From NCBI GenBank assembly GCA_902825845.1, contig CADECM010000036.1, positions 1 through 52,187 of the forward strand: 52,187 nt of DNA, given 5' to 3'. This stretch comes from an uncultured beta proteobacterium (GTDB lineage: Bacteria > Pseudomonadota > Gammaproteobacteria > Burkholderiales > SG8-41). The position numbers and the translations under genes are program-made. Below the pieces are notes generated by a model. The model was not told the origin of the DNA. It saw only the letters and a program-made list of their open reading frames with translations, and did no database searches. Shown in pieces: positions 23,808 to 31,618 of this stretch; the stretch's first letter is position 1, and every line of letters starts with the position of its first letter.

Positions 23808-25259
23808 ATGACCATGAAGCAATCGTTACAACTCCGGCTTTCTCAACATCTCACGCTAACGCCGCAGTTGCAGCAGTCGATCCGGCTCTTGCAGCTGTCG
23901 ACGCTCGAACTCGACCAGGAGATCGAGCGTTATCTGCGCGACAATCCGTTGCTGGAGCGGGTGGACAGCATGGCCGACACCAACACCGGCATGATGCCGC
24001 TTGCGGACGGCCTGAGACCGGCCACTGACGCGTCCGCGCCAGCCGAGGCGTCGCCTGATGGCGGCGACACCGGCGCGGCGCGCGAAGCCGATGGGGATAT
24101 CCTCGCCGAGATCGGTTATAGCGGCTCGGGTGAGCGCGACGACAGCGACGACAGCGACTATCCGCAAGTGGCGAGCGAAACGCCGACCTTGCGCGAGCAT
24201 TTGCTGGCACAGCTTGCGTTGCTGAATCTGACGGACCGCGATCGCACATTGACCAGCCTGTTGATCGATACACTGGATGACGATGGTTATCTCACCCAGA
24301 GTCTGGACGATGTGCTGGCCATGCTCCCCGGGGAACTGTGCGTGGAGGCCGATGAACTCGCCACTGCGCTGCGGCATGTGCAACACCTTGAGCCATCGGG
24401 CACCGGCGCCCGTTCGCTGTCGGAATGTCTTGCGCTGCAACTGCAGGCGCTGCCATCTGCCACGCCGTACTGCGACAAGGCGCTGGAAGTCGTTACGCAG
24501 CATCTCGACGCGCTGGCGGCAAAGGACTTTGCCAAATTGAAGCGGGTGCTGCGCTGTGATGACGATTGCCTGCGTACCGTGCAAAAACTGATTACCAGTC
24601 TTGATCCGAAGCCTGGCCGCGACTACGGGCGGGCCGACACTCGCTATATTATCCCTGACGTAATAGTCAATAAAAACAAAGGGTTATGGGTTTCCTCTCT
24701 GAATCCGGAGGCGATGCCGAAGCTGCGTATCAACCAGATGTACGCCGACATTCTGTCGCGGGGGCGGAGCGGGGCGCAGCAGATGAACGGTCAGTTGCAG
24801 GAGGCAAAGTGGTTGATCAAGAACGTGCAGCAGCGCTTTGACACCATCCTGCGCGTGTCGCAGGCAATCGTCGACCGTCAGCGCAATTTTCTCGAACATG
24901 GCGCGATTGCAATGCGTCCGCTGGTATTGCGCGAGATTGCCGACGTGCTGGAATTGCACGAATCCACGGTTTCCCGCGTGACCACCAACAAGTTCATGCG
25001 CACCCCACGCGGCATTGTGGAACTGAAGTTTTTCTTCGGCAGCCATGTCGGCACCGATGCCGGCGGCTCGGCGTCGAGTACCGCGATCCGCGAATTGATC
25101 AAGCAACTCGTTGGCACGGAAAATCCGCGCAAGCCGCTGAGTGATTCCCAACTGTCCAGCCTTCTTGCGCAGCAGGGCATCGTCGTTGCGCGTCGCACGG
25201 TCGCCAAATACCGTGAGTCATTGCAGATTTTACCCGGCAATCTCAGAAAAACCCTGTAA
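23808..25259 (+). CDS. rpoN: RNA polymerase sigma-54 factor
   Basis: A 483-residue sigma factor for -24/-12 promoters that require AAA+ activators. Region I is Gln/Leu rich (LRLSQHLTLTPQLQQSIRLLQLS), region II is acidic (GERDDSDDSDYPQ), the core-binding region follows, and the RpoN box is RRTVAKYRESLQI near the C-terminus. Length is typical. The neighbours lptB upstream and hpf-ptsN downstream form the standard rpoN locus. In this window the GAFTGA-type regulator at 40923-42362 is the obvious activator partner. An internal ATG at 23814 is an alternative start. Confidence 0.97.
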   Translation: MTMKQSLQLRLSQHLTLTPQLQQSIRLLQLSTLELDQEIERYLRDNPLLERVDSMADTNTGMMPLADGLRPATDASAPAEASPDGGDTGAAREADGDILAEIGYSGSGERDDSDDSDYPQVASETPTLREHLLAQLALLNLTDRDRTLTSLLIDTLDDDGYLTQSLDDVLAMLPGELCVEADELATALRHVQHLEPSGTGARSLSECLALQLQALPSATPYCDKALEVVTQHLDALAAKDFAKLKRVLRCDDDCLRTVQKLITSLDPKPGRDYGRADTRYIIPDVIVNKNKGLWVSSLNPEAMPKLRINQMYADILSRGRSGAQQMNGQLQEAKWLIKNVQQRFDTILRVSQAIVDRQRNFLEHGAIAMRPLVLREIADVLELHESTVSRVTTNKFMRTPRGIVELKFFFGSHVGTDAGGSASSTAIRELIKQLVGTENPRKPLSDSQLSSLLAQQGIVVARRTVAKYRESLQILPGNLRKTL

Positions 25260-25272
25260 AGGAGCTCGCCTC

Positions 25273-25626
25273 ATGAACTTGCATATAACGGGTCACCACG
25301 TTCAGGTCACGCCGGCAATCCGCGATTACGTCAGTTCCAAAATGGACCGGGTTACCAAGCACTTCGATCACGTGATCGACGTCAACGTGATCCTGTCGGT
25401 CGCCAAGCTGCGCCAGAAAGTCGAGGCCACCGTGCACGTGCGCGGCCGCGATATATTCTGCGAGAGCACGGAAGAGGACATGTATGCCGCGATTGATGCC
25501 CTGATCGACAAGCTCGACCGCACCATCATCAAGCACAAGGAAAAGAACCTCGGGCACCGGCACGGCGACACGCCATTAAAGCAACGCCCCGTGGCGGACG
25601 ACACGGCGGACGAGCCGCGCGAATGA
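25273..25626 (+). CDS. hpf: Ribosome hibernation promoting factor (HPF/RaiA family)
   Basis: A 117-residue protein that binds the small ribosomal subunit in stationary phase and promotes inactive dimers. It starts MNLHITGHHVQVTPAIRDYV and contains KLDRTIIKHKEK near the end of the conserved domain. It has the short-HPF length plus a short charged tail. The ATG at 25273 follows AAAGGAG; the frame upstream lies within rpoN. Part of the rpoN-hpf-ptsN cluster. Confidence 0.94.
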   Translation: MNLHITGHHVQVTPAIRDYVSSKMDRVTKHFDHVIDVNVILSVAKLRQKVEATVHVRGRDIFCESTEEDMYAAIDALIDKLDRTIIKHKEKNLGHRHGDTPLKQRPVADDTADEPRE

Positions 25627-25645
25627 GCCGGCGCACAGCCGCAAC

Positions 25646-26131
25646 ATGAATCTGGTCGCGCACATTCTGCCGCAATCCAATGTCCTCATCGACATGGATG
25701 TGTCGAGCAAGAAGCGGGTGTTCGAGCAGGCGGGATTGCTGTTCGAGAACAACCACAGCATCGCGCGCGCGCAGGTGTTCGACAGCCTGTTCGCCCGCGA
25801 AAAACTCGGGTCGACCGGACTTGGGCAGGGCGTTGCCATTCCGCACGGCCGCGTCAAAGGGCTGAAGGCCCCGGTGGGCGCGCTGGTTCGCATGAAAACA
25901 CCCATTCCATTCGATGCGCCGGACAGCCTGGGCGTGTCGTTGATATTTCTGCTGATGGTGCCCGACCGCGCGACCGATGCGCACTTGCAGATTTTGTCCG
26001 AATTGGCCGAAATGTTCAGTGACAAGCCGTTTCGCGAACAATTGCTGGCCGCGCCCAGCGTTGCCGAGCTTCACGCCCTGATAACGCAATGGCGTTCCCA
26101 TGCCCCAGATCAGTATCGCCAGGCTGTTTGA
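25646..26131 (+). CDS. ptsN: PTS nitrogen regulatory IIA protein (EIIA-Ntr)
   Basis: A 161-residue regulatory phosphoprotein. The phosphorylated histidine is H67 in GQGVAIPHGRVKGL. The rest (LGVSLIFLLMVPDRATDAHLQILSELAEMF) fits the EIIA fold. EIIA-Ntr signals nitrogen and potassium status through phosphorylation by EI-Ntr and NPr. Its last 32 bases overlap hprK. No EI or HPr gene is in the window. Confidence 0.95.
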   Translation: MNLVAHILPQSNVLIDMDVSSKKRVFEQAGLLFENNHSIARAQVFDSLFAREKLGSTGLGQGVAIPHGRVKGLKAPVGALVRMKTPIPFDAPDSLGVSLIFLLMVPDRATDAHLQILSELAEMFSDKPFREQLLAAPSVAELHALITQWRSHAPDQYRQAV

Positions 26132-27056
26132 GGACAATCAGTCGCGCCTGCAACTGGCGTGGTGCGCCGGACAGGCCGGCGCCGGAAAGACGCTCGACAG
26201 CGAGCTGATCAAGGACTCGTCCCGGGGGCTGATCGGGCACCTGAACTTTATTCATCCCAATCTGATTCAGGTGCTGGGCCTGTCGGAGATACAGCACCTG
26301 GATACCATGGACAGCGTGTCCTGTGCCGCGCAGTTGCAGGCTGCAGCGGTGCCGGGCCTTGGGTGTTTTGTGGTGGCGGGAACATCGCGGGTGCCGCAGT
26401 GCCTGCAAGATATCGCGGAGCGCACCGCGACACCGTTGCTGGTGTCGCCCATGCCGAGCGTCGAACTTATGTGGATGCTGCGGCCTTACCTCGCGCGCGC
26501 GCTGGCCGAGTGCGCCACTGTGCATGGGGTTATGCTGGATGTGCTGGGCATGGGCGTGCTGATTACCGGCAGGTCGGGCGGCGGCAAGAGCGAACTGGCG
26601 CTGGAGCTGATCTCGCGCGGCAGCGGCCTCATCGCCGACGATGTGGTCGAACTGTATCGCGTGGGCCCGGAAAACATCGATGGACGATGCCCGCCGCTGC
26701 TCAAGGATTTTCTGGAAGTGCGCGGACTGGGCGTGCTCAATATCCGCTCGATTTTCGGGGAGTCTGCGCTGCGTCCGCGCAAGGCGCTGAAACTGATCGT
26801 CAATCTGGAGCGCCCCGACAGCGGCGAAGTGCCAGCGGAGCGGCTGCCGCTAAAGCCCGGCTCCGAAACCATCATGGGCGTGCAAATACGCAAGGTAGGA
26901 ATACCGGTCGCGGCTGGGCGCAATCTCGCGGTGCTGACGGAAGCCGCGGTGCGCAACTACGTGCTGCAACTGCGCGGCGTCGACAGTACGCGCGAGTTTA
27001 TCGAGCGCCAGGCGCAGCAAATGGAAGCGGTGCACGATGAAGACGACCGCCTTTAG
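26100..27056 (+). CDS. hprK: HPr kinase/phosphorylase
   Basis: A 318-residue bifunctional enzyme that phosphorylates and dephosphorylates a serine of HPr. Walker A is GRSGGGKSEL (157-166), the catalytic His is H142 in VHGVMLD, the acidic pair is in GLIADD, and the signature EVRGLGVLNIRSIFG follows. The long overlap with ptsN suggests coupled translation. In Betaproteobacteria HprK usually sits in this ptsN-hprK-rapZ order and acts in a regulatory rather than sugar-uptake PTS. Confidence 0.96.
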   Translation: MPQISIARLFEDNQSRLQLAWCAGQAGAGKTLDSELIKDSSRGLIGHLNFIHPNLIQVLGLSEIQHLDTMDSVSCAAQLQAAAVPGLGCFVVAGTSRVPQCLQDIAERTATPLLVSPMPSVELMWMLRPYLARALAECATVHGVMLDVLGMGVLITGRSGGGKSELALELISRGSGLIADDVVELYRVGPENIDGRCPPLLKDFLEVRGLGVLNIRSIFGESALRPRKALKLIVNLERPDSGEVPAERLPLKPGSETIMGVQIRKVGIPVAAGRNLAVLTEAAVRNYVLQLRGVDSTREFIERQAQQMEAVHDEDDRL

Positions 27057-27065
27057 ATCACGGCG

Positions 27066-27917
27066 ATGGAACTGGTACTGATCACGGGCCTGTCGGGCTC
27101 CGGTAAGAGCGTCGCGCTGGCGGTGCTCGAAGACGCGGGGTACTACTGCGTCGACAACTTTCCGGGAAAGCTGTTTAACAGTCTGGTCGATACGCTGGCG
27201 GCCGCCGGCCACGCGCGCGTGGCATTGACCATGGATGCGCGATCGGGTAACGACATGGCCGATTTTACCGCGCATGTGGACAGCCTGCGCGCGCGCGGCG
27301 TGAGCTTCAAGATGCTGTACATCGACGCCAAGGACGACACGCTGATCAAACGCTATTCGGAAACGCGCCGCCGCCATCCGTTGTCCGACGGCCGCCTTAC
27401 GCTGGGCGAGTGCATCGCGCGGGAGCGGGAATTGCTGGCCAGCGCCGCGGCGCTGGCCAATCACATCGACACCAGCGATCTGTCGCCCAATGTGCTGCGC
27501 GCCTGGGTAAAGGATTTTATCAGCGGCGAGCGCGAGGGGCTGATTCTGTTGTTTGAATCGTTCGGCTTCAAGTACGGCATCCCGCTCGACGCGGACCTGG
27601 TGTTCGACGTGCGCAACCTGCCCAACCCGCACTATGATCCGGCGCTGAGTCCGCTTACCGGGCAGGACACGCCTGTCATCGACTTCATGAAGGCAACGCC
27701 GGAGGCGCAGCGTATGCTCGAAGACATTCGCCTGTTTGTCGCAACCTGGCTTCCGTCGTTTGTGCGCGACAACCGCAGTTATCTCACAGTGGCAATCGGC
27801 TGCACCGGCGGGCGCCACCGCTCCGTGTATTTTGTCGAAACGCTGGCGCAGGCCTTTCGCCCCACCGTGCAGGTGGTGCTGGCGCGCCATCGCGCGCTGT
27901 CCCAGCGTGCCGCGTGA
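27066..27917 (+). CDS. rapZ: RNase adapter protein RapZ
   Basis: A 283-residue nucleotide-binding protein. Walker A is GLSGSGKS (8-15) and the family C-terminus GCTGGRHRSVYFVE with VQVVLARHR is intact. In enterobacteria RapZ senses glucosamine 6-phosphate and guides RNase E to the small RNA GlmZ; in Betaproteobacteria the RNA partner is not established. The start follows hprK by 9 bp. Confidence 0.95.
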   Translation: MELVLITGLSGSGKSVALAVLEDAGYYCVDNFPGKLFNSLVDTLAAAGHARVALTMDARSGNDMADFTAHVDSLRARGVSFKMLYIDAKDDTLIKRYSETRRRHPLSDGRLTLGECIARERELLASAAALANHIDTSDLSPNVLRAWVKDFISGEREGLILLFESFGFKYGIPLDADLVFDVRNLPNPHYDPALSPLTGQDTPVIDFMKATPEAQRMLEDIRLFVATWLPSFVRDNRSYLTVAIGCTGGRHRSVYFVETLAQAFRPTVQVVLARHRALSQRAA

Positions 27918-28495
27918 GTGCGCCCGCGACAGCGGCCGCGCGCCGCCATATCCCGCTGTTTCCGCTGGGCACCGTGTTGTTTCCCGGCGGCCTGCTGCCC
28001 CTGAAAATATTCGAACAGCGCTACCTCGACATGACCAAGGCCTGCCTGCGCGACAATCAGCCGTTCGGTGTATGCCTGATCCGCGAAGGCCGAGAAGTCG
28101 GTGTGCCGGCGGCGCCCGAAAGCGTGGGCTGTCTCGCGACCATCGAACAATGGGAGATGCCCAACAGCAGCATGTTTCACCTGCTGGCGCGCGGCGGCGA
28201 ACGTTTTCGCATTGTCGAGACCACGGTGGCGCCCGACGGTTTGATTTCGGGCGAGGTGGAAATGCTGCCGCCGGCTGCCCCCTGCAACCCCGACGCGGAG
28301 TGTGTGGCGCTGCTCAAGCGCGTCATCGATCAGGTGGGTGCAGAGCATTTTCCACAGCCGATACGGCTGGATGACGGTGTGTGGGTGGCGTATCGTCTTG
28401 TAGATATGTTGAATTTGCCGACAGGGTTTAAGCAACGAGTGCTTAAAGTAAATACGGTAGCTGACATTCTTGATGAGTTAAAAACGTCAATGTAA
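27914..28495 (+). CDS. Lon N-terminal (LON substrate-binding) domain protein
   Basis: A 193-residue stand-alone protein of the ATP-dependent protease La N-domain type. IPLFPLGTVLFPGGLLPLKIFEQRYLDM is the family opening, and GVCLIREG with GCLATIEQWEM follows. There is no ATPase or protease domain, so it is not a peptidase; the role is unknown, possibly substrate binding. It begins with GTG overlapping the rapZ stop (GTGA). It converges on the pseudopilin gene with 8 bp between the stops and no visible terminator. Confidence 0.9.
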   Translation: MSAPATAAARRHIPLFPLGTVLFPGGLLPLKIFEQRYLDMTKACLRDNQPFGVCLIREGREVGVPAAPESVGCLATIEQWEMPNSSMFHLLARGGERFRIVETTVAPDGLISGEVEMLPPAAPCNPDAECVALLKRVIDQVGAEHFPQPIRLDDGVWVAYRLVDMLNLPTGFKQRVLKVNTVADILDELKTSM

Positions 28496-28503
28496 CAGTA
28501 TAT

Positions 28504-29217
28504 TTAAGGGAGTTTTCCTGAGCTGACCATCCGATTGAGCAACGTAAATCGCGGGAGCCATATAACTATGTCGTCGAATTCCGTTGCTGAGACATTCGAT
28601 TTGTGCCGGCTAACACTATCCCGGTCGTTGTCCGTGTTTTCTAGTTCGTCAAGGGACGTAGGGGAGGGATTTGCAATATTAGTGCTTGCGTTAGTTGCAC
28701 CTCGGCCATTGTTGCCATGAGAGATCACGACCGCGACTGCAGAACTTGTCAACTGGCTGACGCATCCTGCTGTAGGGCAAACACGTAGGCCCGGGGTAGT
28801 CGTAATATTGAAGACACTATCCCTCCTCGCAAAATTTTCTACTACTGTGTAACGGAACCGATTTCCCCACGCATCCTGATTGCCCAATCCTAGAGTAGAC
28901 CAAGGTAGGTTTCCCGATACAAAGGTTACCCCAGCCACTGTTACTAGATTGGGGCAACGGCCTGTAATTACATCTTCTATGCCGTCATTTGAGCCTGCAC
29001 CTGCCTGTACGTCGGGGCAAGGAAGGTATCGATTTGCGATTGCGAAGCCGAGCAGTGCATCGCGTATTTCATCCAAAATCTTTTGCGTCTCGCTTATCTG
29101 ACGTTGCTCCACCTGTGTGGCAAGGGGTACTAGAATACTTCCCAAAAGCAACGCCACAATAAATATTACAACAGCTAGTTCGACGAGAGTAAAGCCAAGT
29201 GGATGTTTGGAAGGCAT
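28504..29217 (-). CDS. Prepilin-like (pseudopilin) protein of the MSHA-type locus
   Basis: A 237-residue pilin-like protein. The prepilin site is KHPLG|FTLVELAVVIFIVALLLGS with Glu at +5. The C-terminal domain has conserved features of large pseudopilins: LGFAIANRYLPCPD, LPWSTLGLGNQDAWGNRFRYTV, a Cys pair (RVCPTAGC) and AVVISHGNNG. The same themes occur in the next gene, so both belong to one class of minor pilins. GC content is visibly lower than in the flanking genes. It is the last gene of the minus-strand pilus cluster and lies 3 bp after its neighbour. Confidence 0.88.
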   Translation of the reverse strand: MPSKHPLGFTLVELAVVIFIVALLLGSILVPLATQVEQRQISETQKILDEIRDALLGFAIANRYLPCPDVQAGAGSNDGIEDVITGRCPNLVTVAGVTFVSGNLPWSTLGLGNQDAWGNRFRYTVVENFARRDSVFNITTTPGLRVCPTAGCVSQLTSSAVAVVISHGNNGRGATNASTNIANPSPTSLDELENTDNDRDSVSRHKSNVSATEFDDIVIWLPRFTLLNRMVSSGKLP

Positions 29218-29220
29218 TCT

Positions 29221-30480
29221 TTACGGCGCAACAATTACTAGCCGATCATTGTTAGACGTCGATAATGTTGGTTGCTGAAACACGTTGTCGCCGTCTATAT
29301 TCCCAGCATCTTCGAAACAGTCAGAAACAATGGCGCAGGGACGTGCCTGACCTATTAGTGCGCGGCCAGAAATGATCACAAGCGATCCTGCGTTTGCTGA
29401 TGCTCCCACAATATTTAGTCCGCCCGTTGCCAAACACGTTGCCACAGTGGTGCTGGATGTACATAAAGGTGATACCGCGTAGAAGATGTAGTCTTGCCAA
29501 GAATTGTTCGAAAACCACGGGAGGAGGGATCCGACCGCCGGATATGGAGGCAACGCAGTGCAGCCGATTATAGACGTGAGCGGAAGGCGTCCTTGGAACA
29601 CTGTTGAATCGCAGGTGGACGTGGAATCCGAAAACGATGCTGCGTTTGGAAATCGATTGTTAGCGAGATAGTAATCGTTTAGGGCTGTTCGGACTTCCCT
29701 TGCAACGCGGGAGGTTACTGCGGGAAAAAAATTCTCTTGTGTGATAAGTAGTAGCTGGTCATTGAAAATGTTGGAAAACGGCCCCGTTGTAAAGTTGATG
29801 TCGCCATTCTCGTTGCCGCCCTCAAGGTAGTTTGCTGGACATATGTTCCGGGCAATGAAGGTGCCAGTTGTCACGCAAAACGCCGTAGTCGAATCCCGCT
29901 GTTGCGTGCTGGTCACCACACCTGGTGCGAAAACAATAGCGATAACGTCGGACGCCGAGGTTGTGCCGCCAACAACATATTCGCCGCCAGTGTCGCTGTT
30001 AAGCATACTTGCCGAACCTGCAAAAACATTTGAGACCGCATACAGTAGCGGTGCGCCAGTGCCATCGCGTAAGTCACCCGTTCCCAAAGTTTTCCAAGGT
30101 AAAAATCCGATTCGCGTAAGAATCGAACCAGATGTGCACGGAGTTGTTTGTTGTCCATTGCCAGTGCGGTCGGGACATGGGAGATTTCCTGGACGGGTCG
30201 TGTTCTGAACTGCGTAACCAATTAGCGCGTCGCGAGCCATTGCAAGTGAGGCTTCCGTACGCCTGCTGTTCTCAATTTGTGTGTTCCTTGGCGATAGTAG
30301 ACTAAACACCGCAAGTGAAGCGACGGCTCCGAGGAGCAACACTGTAAGAAGAAGTGCCTGTCCCGATTGCTGGCGAATATTGGGGGCATGAAGGGTTGTA
30401 GATAGGTCGTGGCTGCTGGACGGGCTGCTCGACAAGCGTCGCGCAATTTCCGAATTGCATATTACTAGTGTTCCTTTCAT
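29221..30480 (-). CDS. Minor pilin-like membrane protein (PilX-like)
   Basis: A protein of about 419 residues. The N-terminal region IRQQSGQALLLTVLLLGAVASLAVFSLL resembles PilX-type minor pilins with a QSGQALL motif in place of the FTLIE helix start. The body repeats the pseudopilin themes MARDALIGYAVQNTTRPGNLPCPDRTGNG, FLPWKTLGTGDLRDGTGAPLLYAVS and VVIAP at the end. It may occupy the pilus tip together with the downstream pseudopilin. ATG 30480 with GGAAAGG-like upstream sequence is used; an in-frame start at 30543 would add 21 residues. GC is low relative to the rest of the cluster. Confidence 0.75.
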   Translation of the reverse strand: MKGTLVICNSEIARRLSSSPSSSHDLSTTLHAPNIRQQSGQALLLTVLLLGAVASLAVFSLLSPRNTQIENSRRTEASLAMARDALIGYAVQNTTRPGNLPCPDRTGNGQQTTPCTSGSILTRIGFLPWKTLGTGDLRDGTGAPLLYAVSNVFAGSASMLNSDTGGEYVVGGTTSASDVIAIVFAPGVVTSTQQRDSTTAFCVTTGTFIARNICPANYLEGGNENGDINFTTGPFSNIFNDQLLLITQENFFPAVTSRVAREVRTALNDYYLANNRFPNAASFSDSTSTCDSTVFQGRLPLTSIIGCTALPPYPAVGSLLPWFSNNSWQDYIFYAVSPLCTSSTTVATCLATGGLNIVGASANAGSLVIISGRALIGQARPCAIVSDCFEDAGNIDGDNVFQQPTLSTSNNDRLVIVAP

Positions 30481-30554
30481 GGGAAAGGAGCGAGGACAGT
30501 GGCAAATATTCGAAAAGGGATATCGTAGGTGCGAATTACGCAAATTTTGCCCGC

Positions 30555-31013
30555 CTAATTTTGTTTCTGTCGTACCGCATAAGACTCCCCAATCCTCCCC
30601 GACTCAACATCCAGCCGCTGCCCAACCTTCAAAGATGCCGCACGCGAAGCCTGCGGAATCGCCACCGACACCGCGCCGTCTGCACGCATCCCGACCACAT
30701 TAACGTCACGTGAAGCGCGAATACGGCTGCGTTCGTCGATGGGCTTGCCGTTAATCCACACGGTTGACTTGCCGTCACTACGGCGGACTACGCCGTTGTA
30801 GGTGACGGTGTCGGGTCCTTGCGGGGTGGGTGCCGGTGTGGTTGCCACGGGTTCCGCTCCGGTGGGGACAGGCTGGCGCGGGTCGCGCCGTGCACGTATT
30901 ACGTCCAGTTGTGCGCGCTGTTCAGGAGTGAAGAAAAGTCGCCCCAGACCGTCTGCGGCCCACAGGTGGGCCGACGAAAAAAATATCAATAAAAACAGAT
31001 ATTTATGTTTCAT
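30555..31013 (-). CDS. MshK-like periplasmic pilus biogenesis protein
   Basis: A 152-residue secreted protein with the signal peptide MKHKYLFLLIFFSSAHLWA. The body has VTYNGVVRRSDGKSTVWINGKPI and a C-terminal LKVGQRLDVESGRIGESY, the pattern of MshK/PilP/GspC-HR-type proteins that link inner-membrane assembly proteins to the secretin. Position after the MshJ-like gene with an ATGA overlap supports mshK. The signal peptide is encoded by an AT-rich element that elsewhere is intergenic. An upstream in-frame start at 31130 lies inside mshJ and is rejected. Confidence 0.8.
   Translation of the reverse strand: MKHKYLFLLIFFSSAHLWAADGLGRLFFTPEQRAQLDVIRARRDPRQPVPTGAEPVATTPAPTPQGPDTVTYNGVVRRSDGKSTVWINGKPIDERSRIRASRDVNVVGMRADGAVSVAIPQASRAASLKVGQRLDVESGRIGESYAVRQKQN
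30981..31005 (-). repeat. AT-rich element, copy 5 (inside the mshK-like signal peptide)
   Basis: Minus-strand TAAATATCTGTTTTTATTGA followed by TATTT, read in frame as KYLFLLIF. This copy is translated rather than intergenic. Confidence 0.75.
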
Positions 31014-31618
31014 TTTTGTTCGTCCAAAGCGGGCGGTGGCTGGGCGGTGATCCACGCCAACTCGCACTCGGCATTCATATTGGGCTGGAAGCGCTCGGAC
31101 GGCGTGACACTGGCGCGGCGAACGCTGCATTGGTTCACGATAAACACGCCGGCGTTTTGTTCGGCCAGATACTCGAAAAACATCTGCAGATCGCTTTCGT
31201 GCAGCATTTGAAAGCGCAGTTTCATTACGGATTGCGACAGGTTCAGCTGGCTCCCGCCGAGGGCGGCGGCGTACGGGTAGGCCTTTTTCGGCGTTATGTC
31301 GTAACTGATACCGAACAGGCCCCCTTTCTGATTGACGTTGCGCAGGGCATCGAGCCAGTTGATGCGCTGGTCGTCGCCGACAAAGCCCAGGGCGTCAAGT
31401 TTCCGGTAATTGGGCAGATAGCGGGCGATCAGCTCTTTTTCCGTGCCTGATCTTTGCACGCGCGCCTGTGCGGCTCGCAGTTGTGCGTGCTGCGTATCGA
31501 ATTTGCGTTTCGCATCCTCCACGCTGTTTGCGGTCGTTTTGACTGCAATCAGCGCCGCAGCCAATGCCGCGGCCAGCGCCAGGAGCGGGAGCAGCAGTGA
31601 GTGGGATAGCCGCGTCAT
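31010..31618 (-). CDS. MshJ/PilO-like inner-membrane pilus protein
   Basis: A 202-residue protein with one N-terminal membrane helix (LLLPLLALAAALAAALIAV) and a coiled stretch (VEDAKRKFDTQHAQLRAAQARVQ). An alpha/beta periplasmic domain follows (LRNVNQKGGLFGISYDI, MKLRFQMLHESDLQMFFEYLAEQNAGVFIVNQCSV). This is the PilO/GspM layout of MSHA MshJ. It overlaps mshI and the mshK-like gene by ATGA, so translation is coupled. Confidence 0.85.
   Translation of the reverse strand: MTRLSHSLLLPLLALAAALAAALIAVKTTANSVEDAKRKFDTQHAQLRAAQARVQRSGTEKELIARYLPNYRKLDALGFVGDDQRINWLDALRNVNQKGGLFGISYDITPKKAYPYAAALGGSQLNLSQSVMKLRFQMLHESDLQMFFEYLAEQNAGVFIVNQCSVRRASVTPSERFQPNMNAECELAWITAQPPPALDEQK

Noticed and set aside
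28496..28503. Terminator between the Lon-domain gene and the convergent pseudopilin gene
   Set aside because: Only 8 bp separate the stops and no GC stem with T tract is visible on either side.
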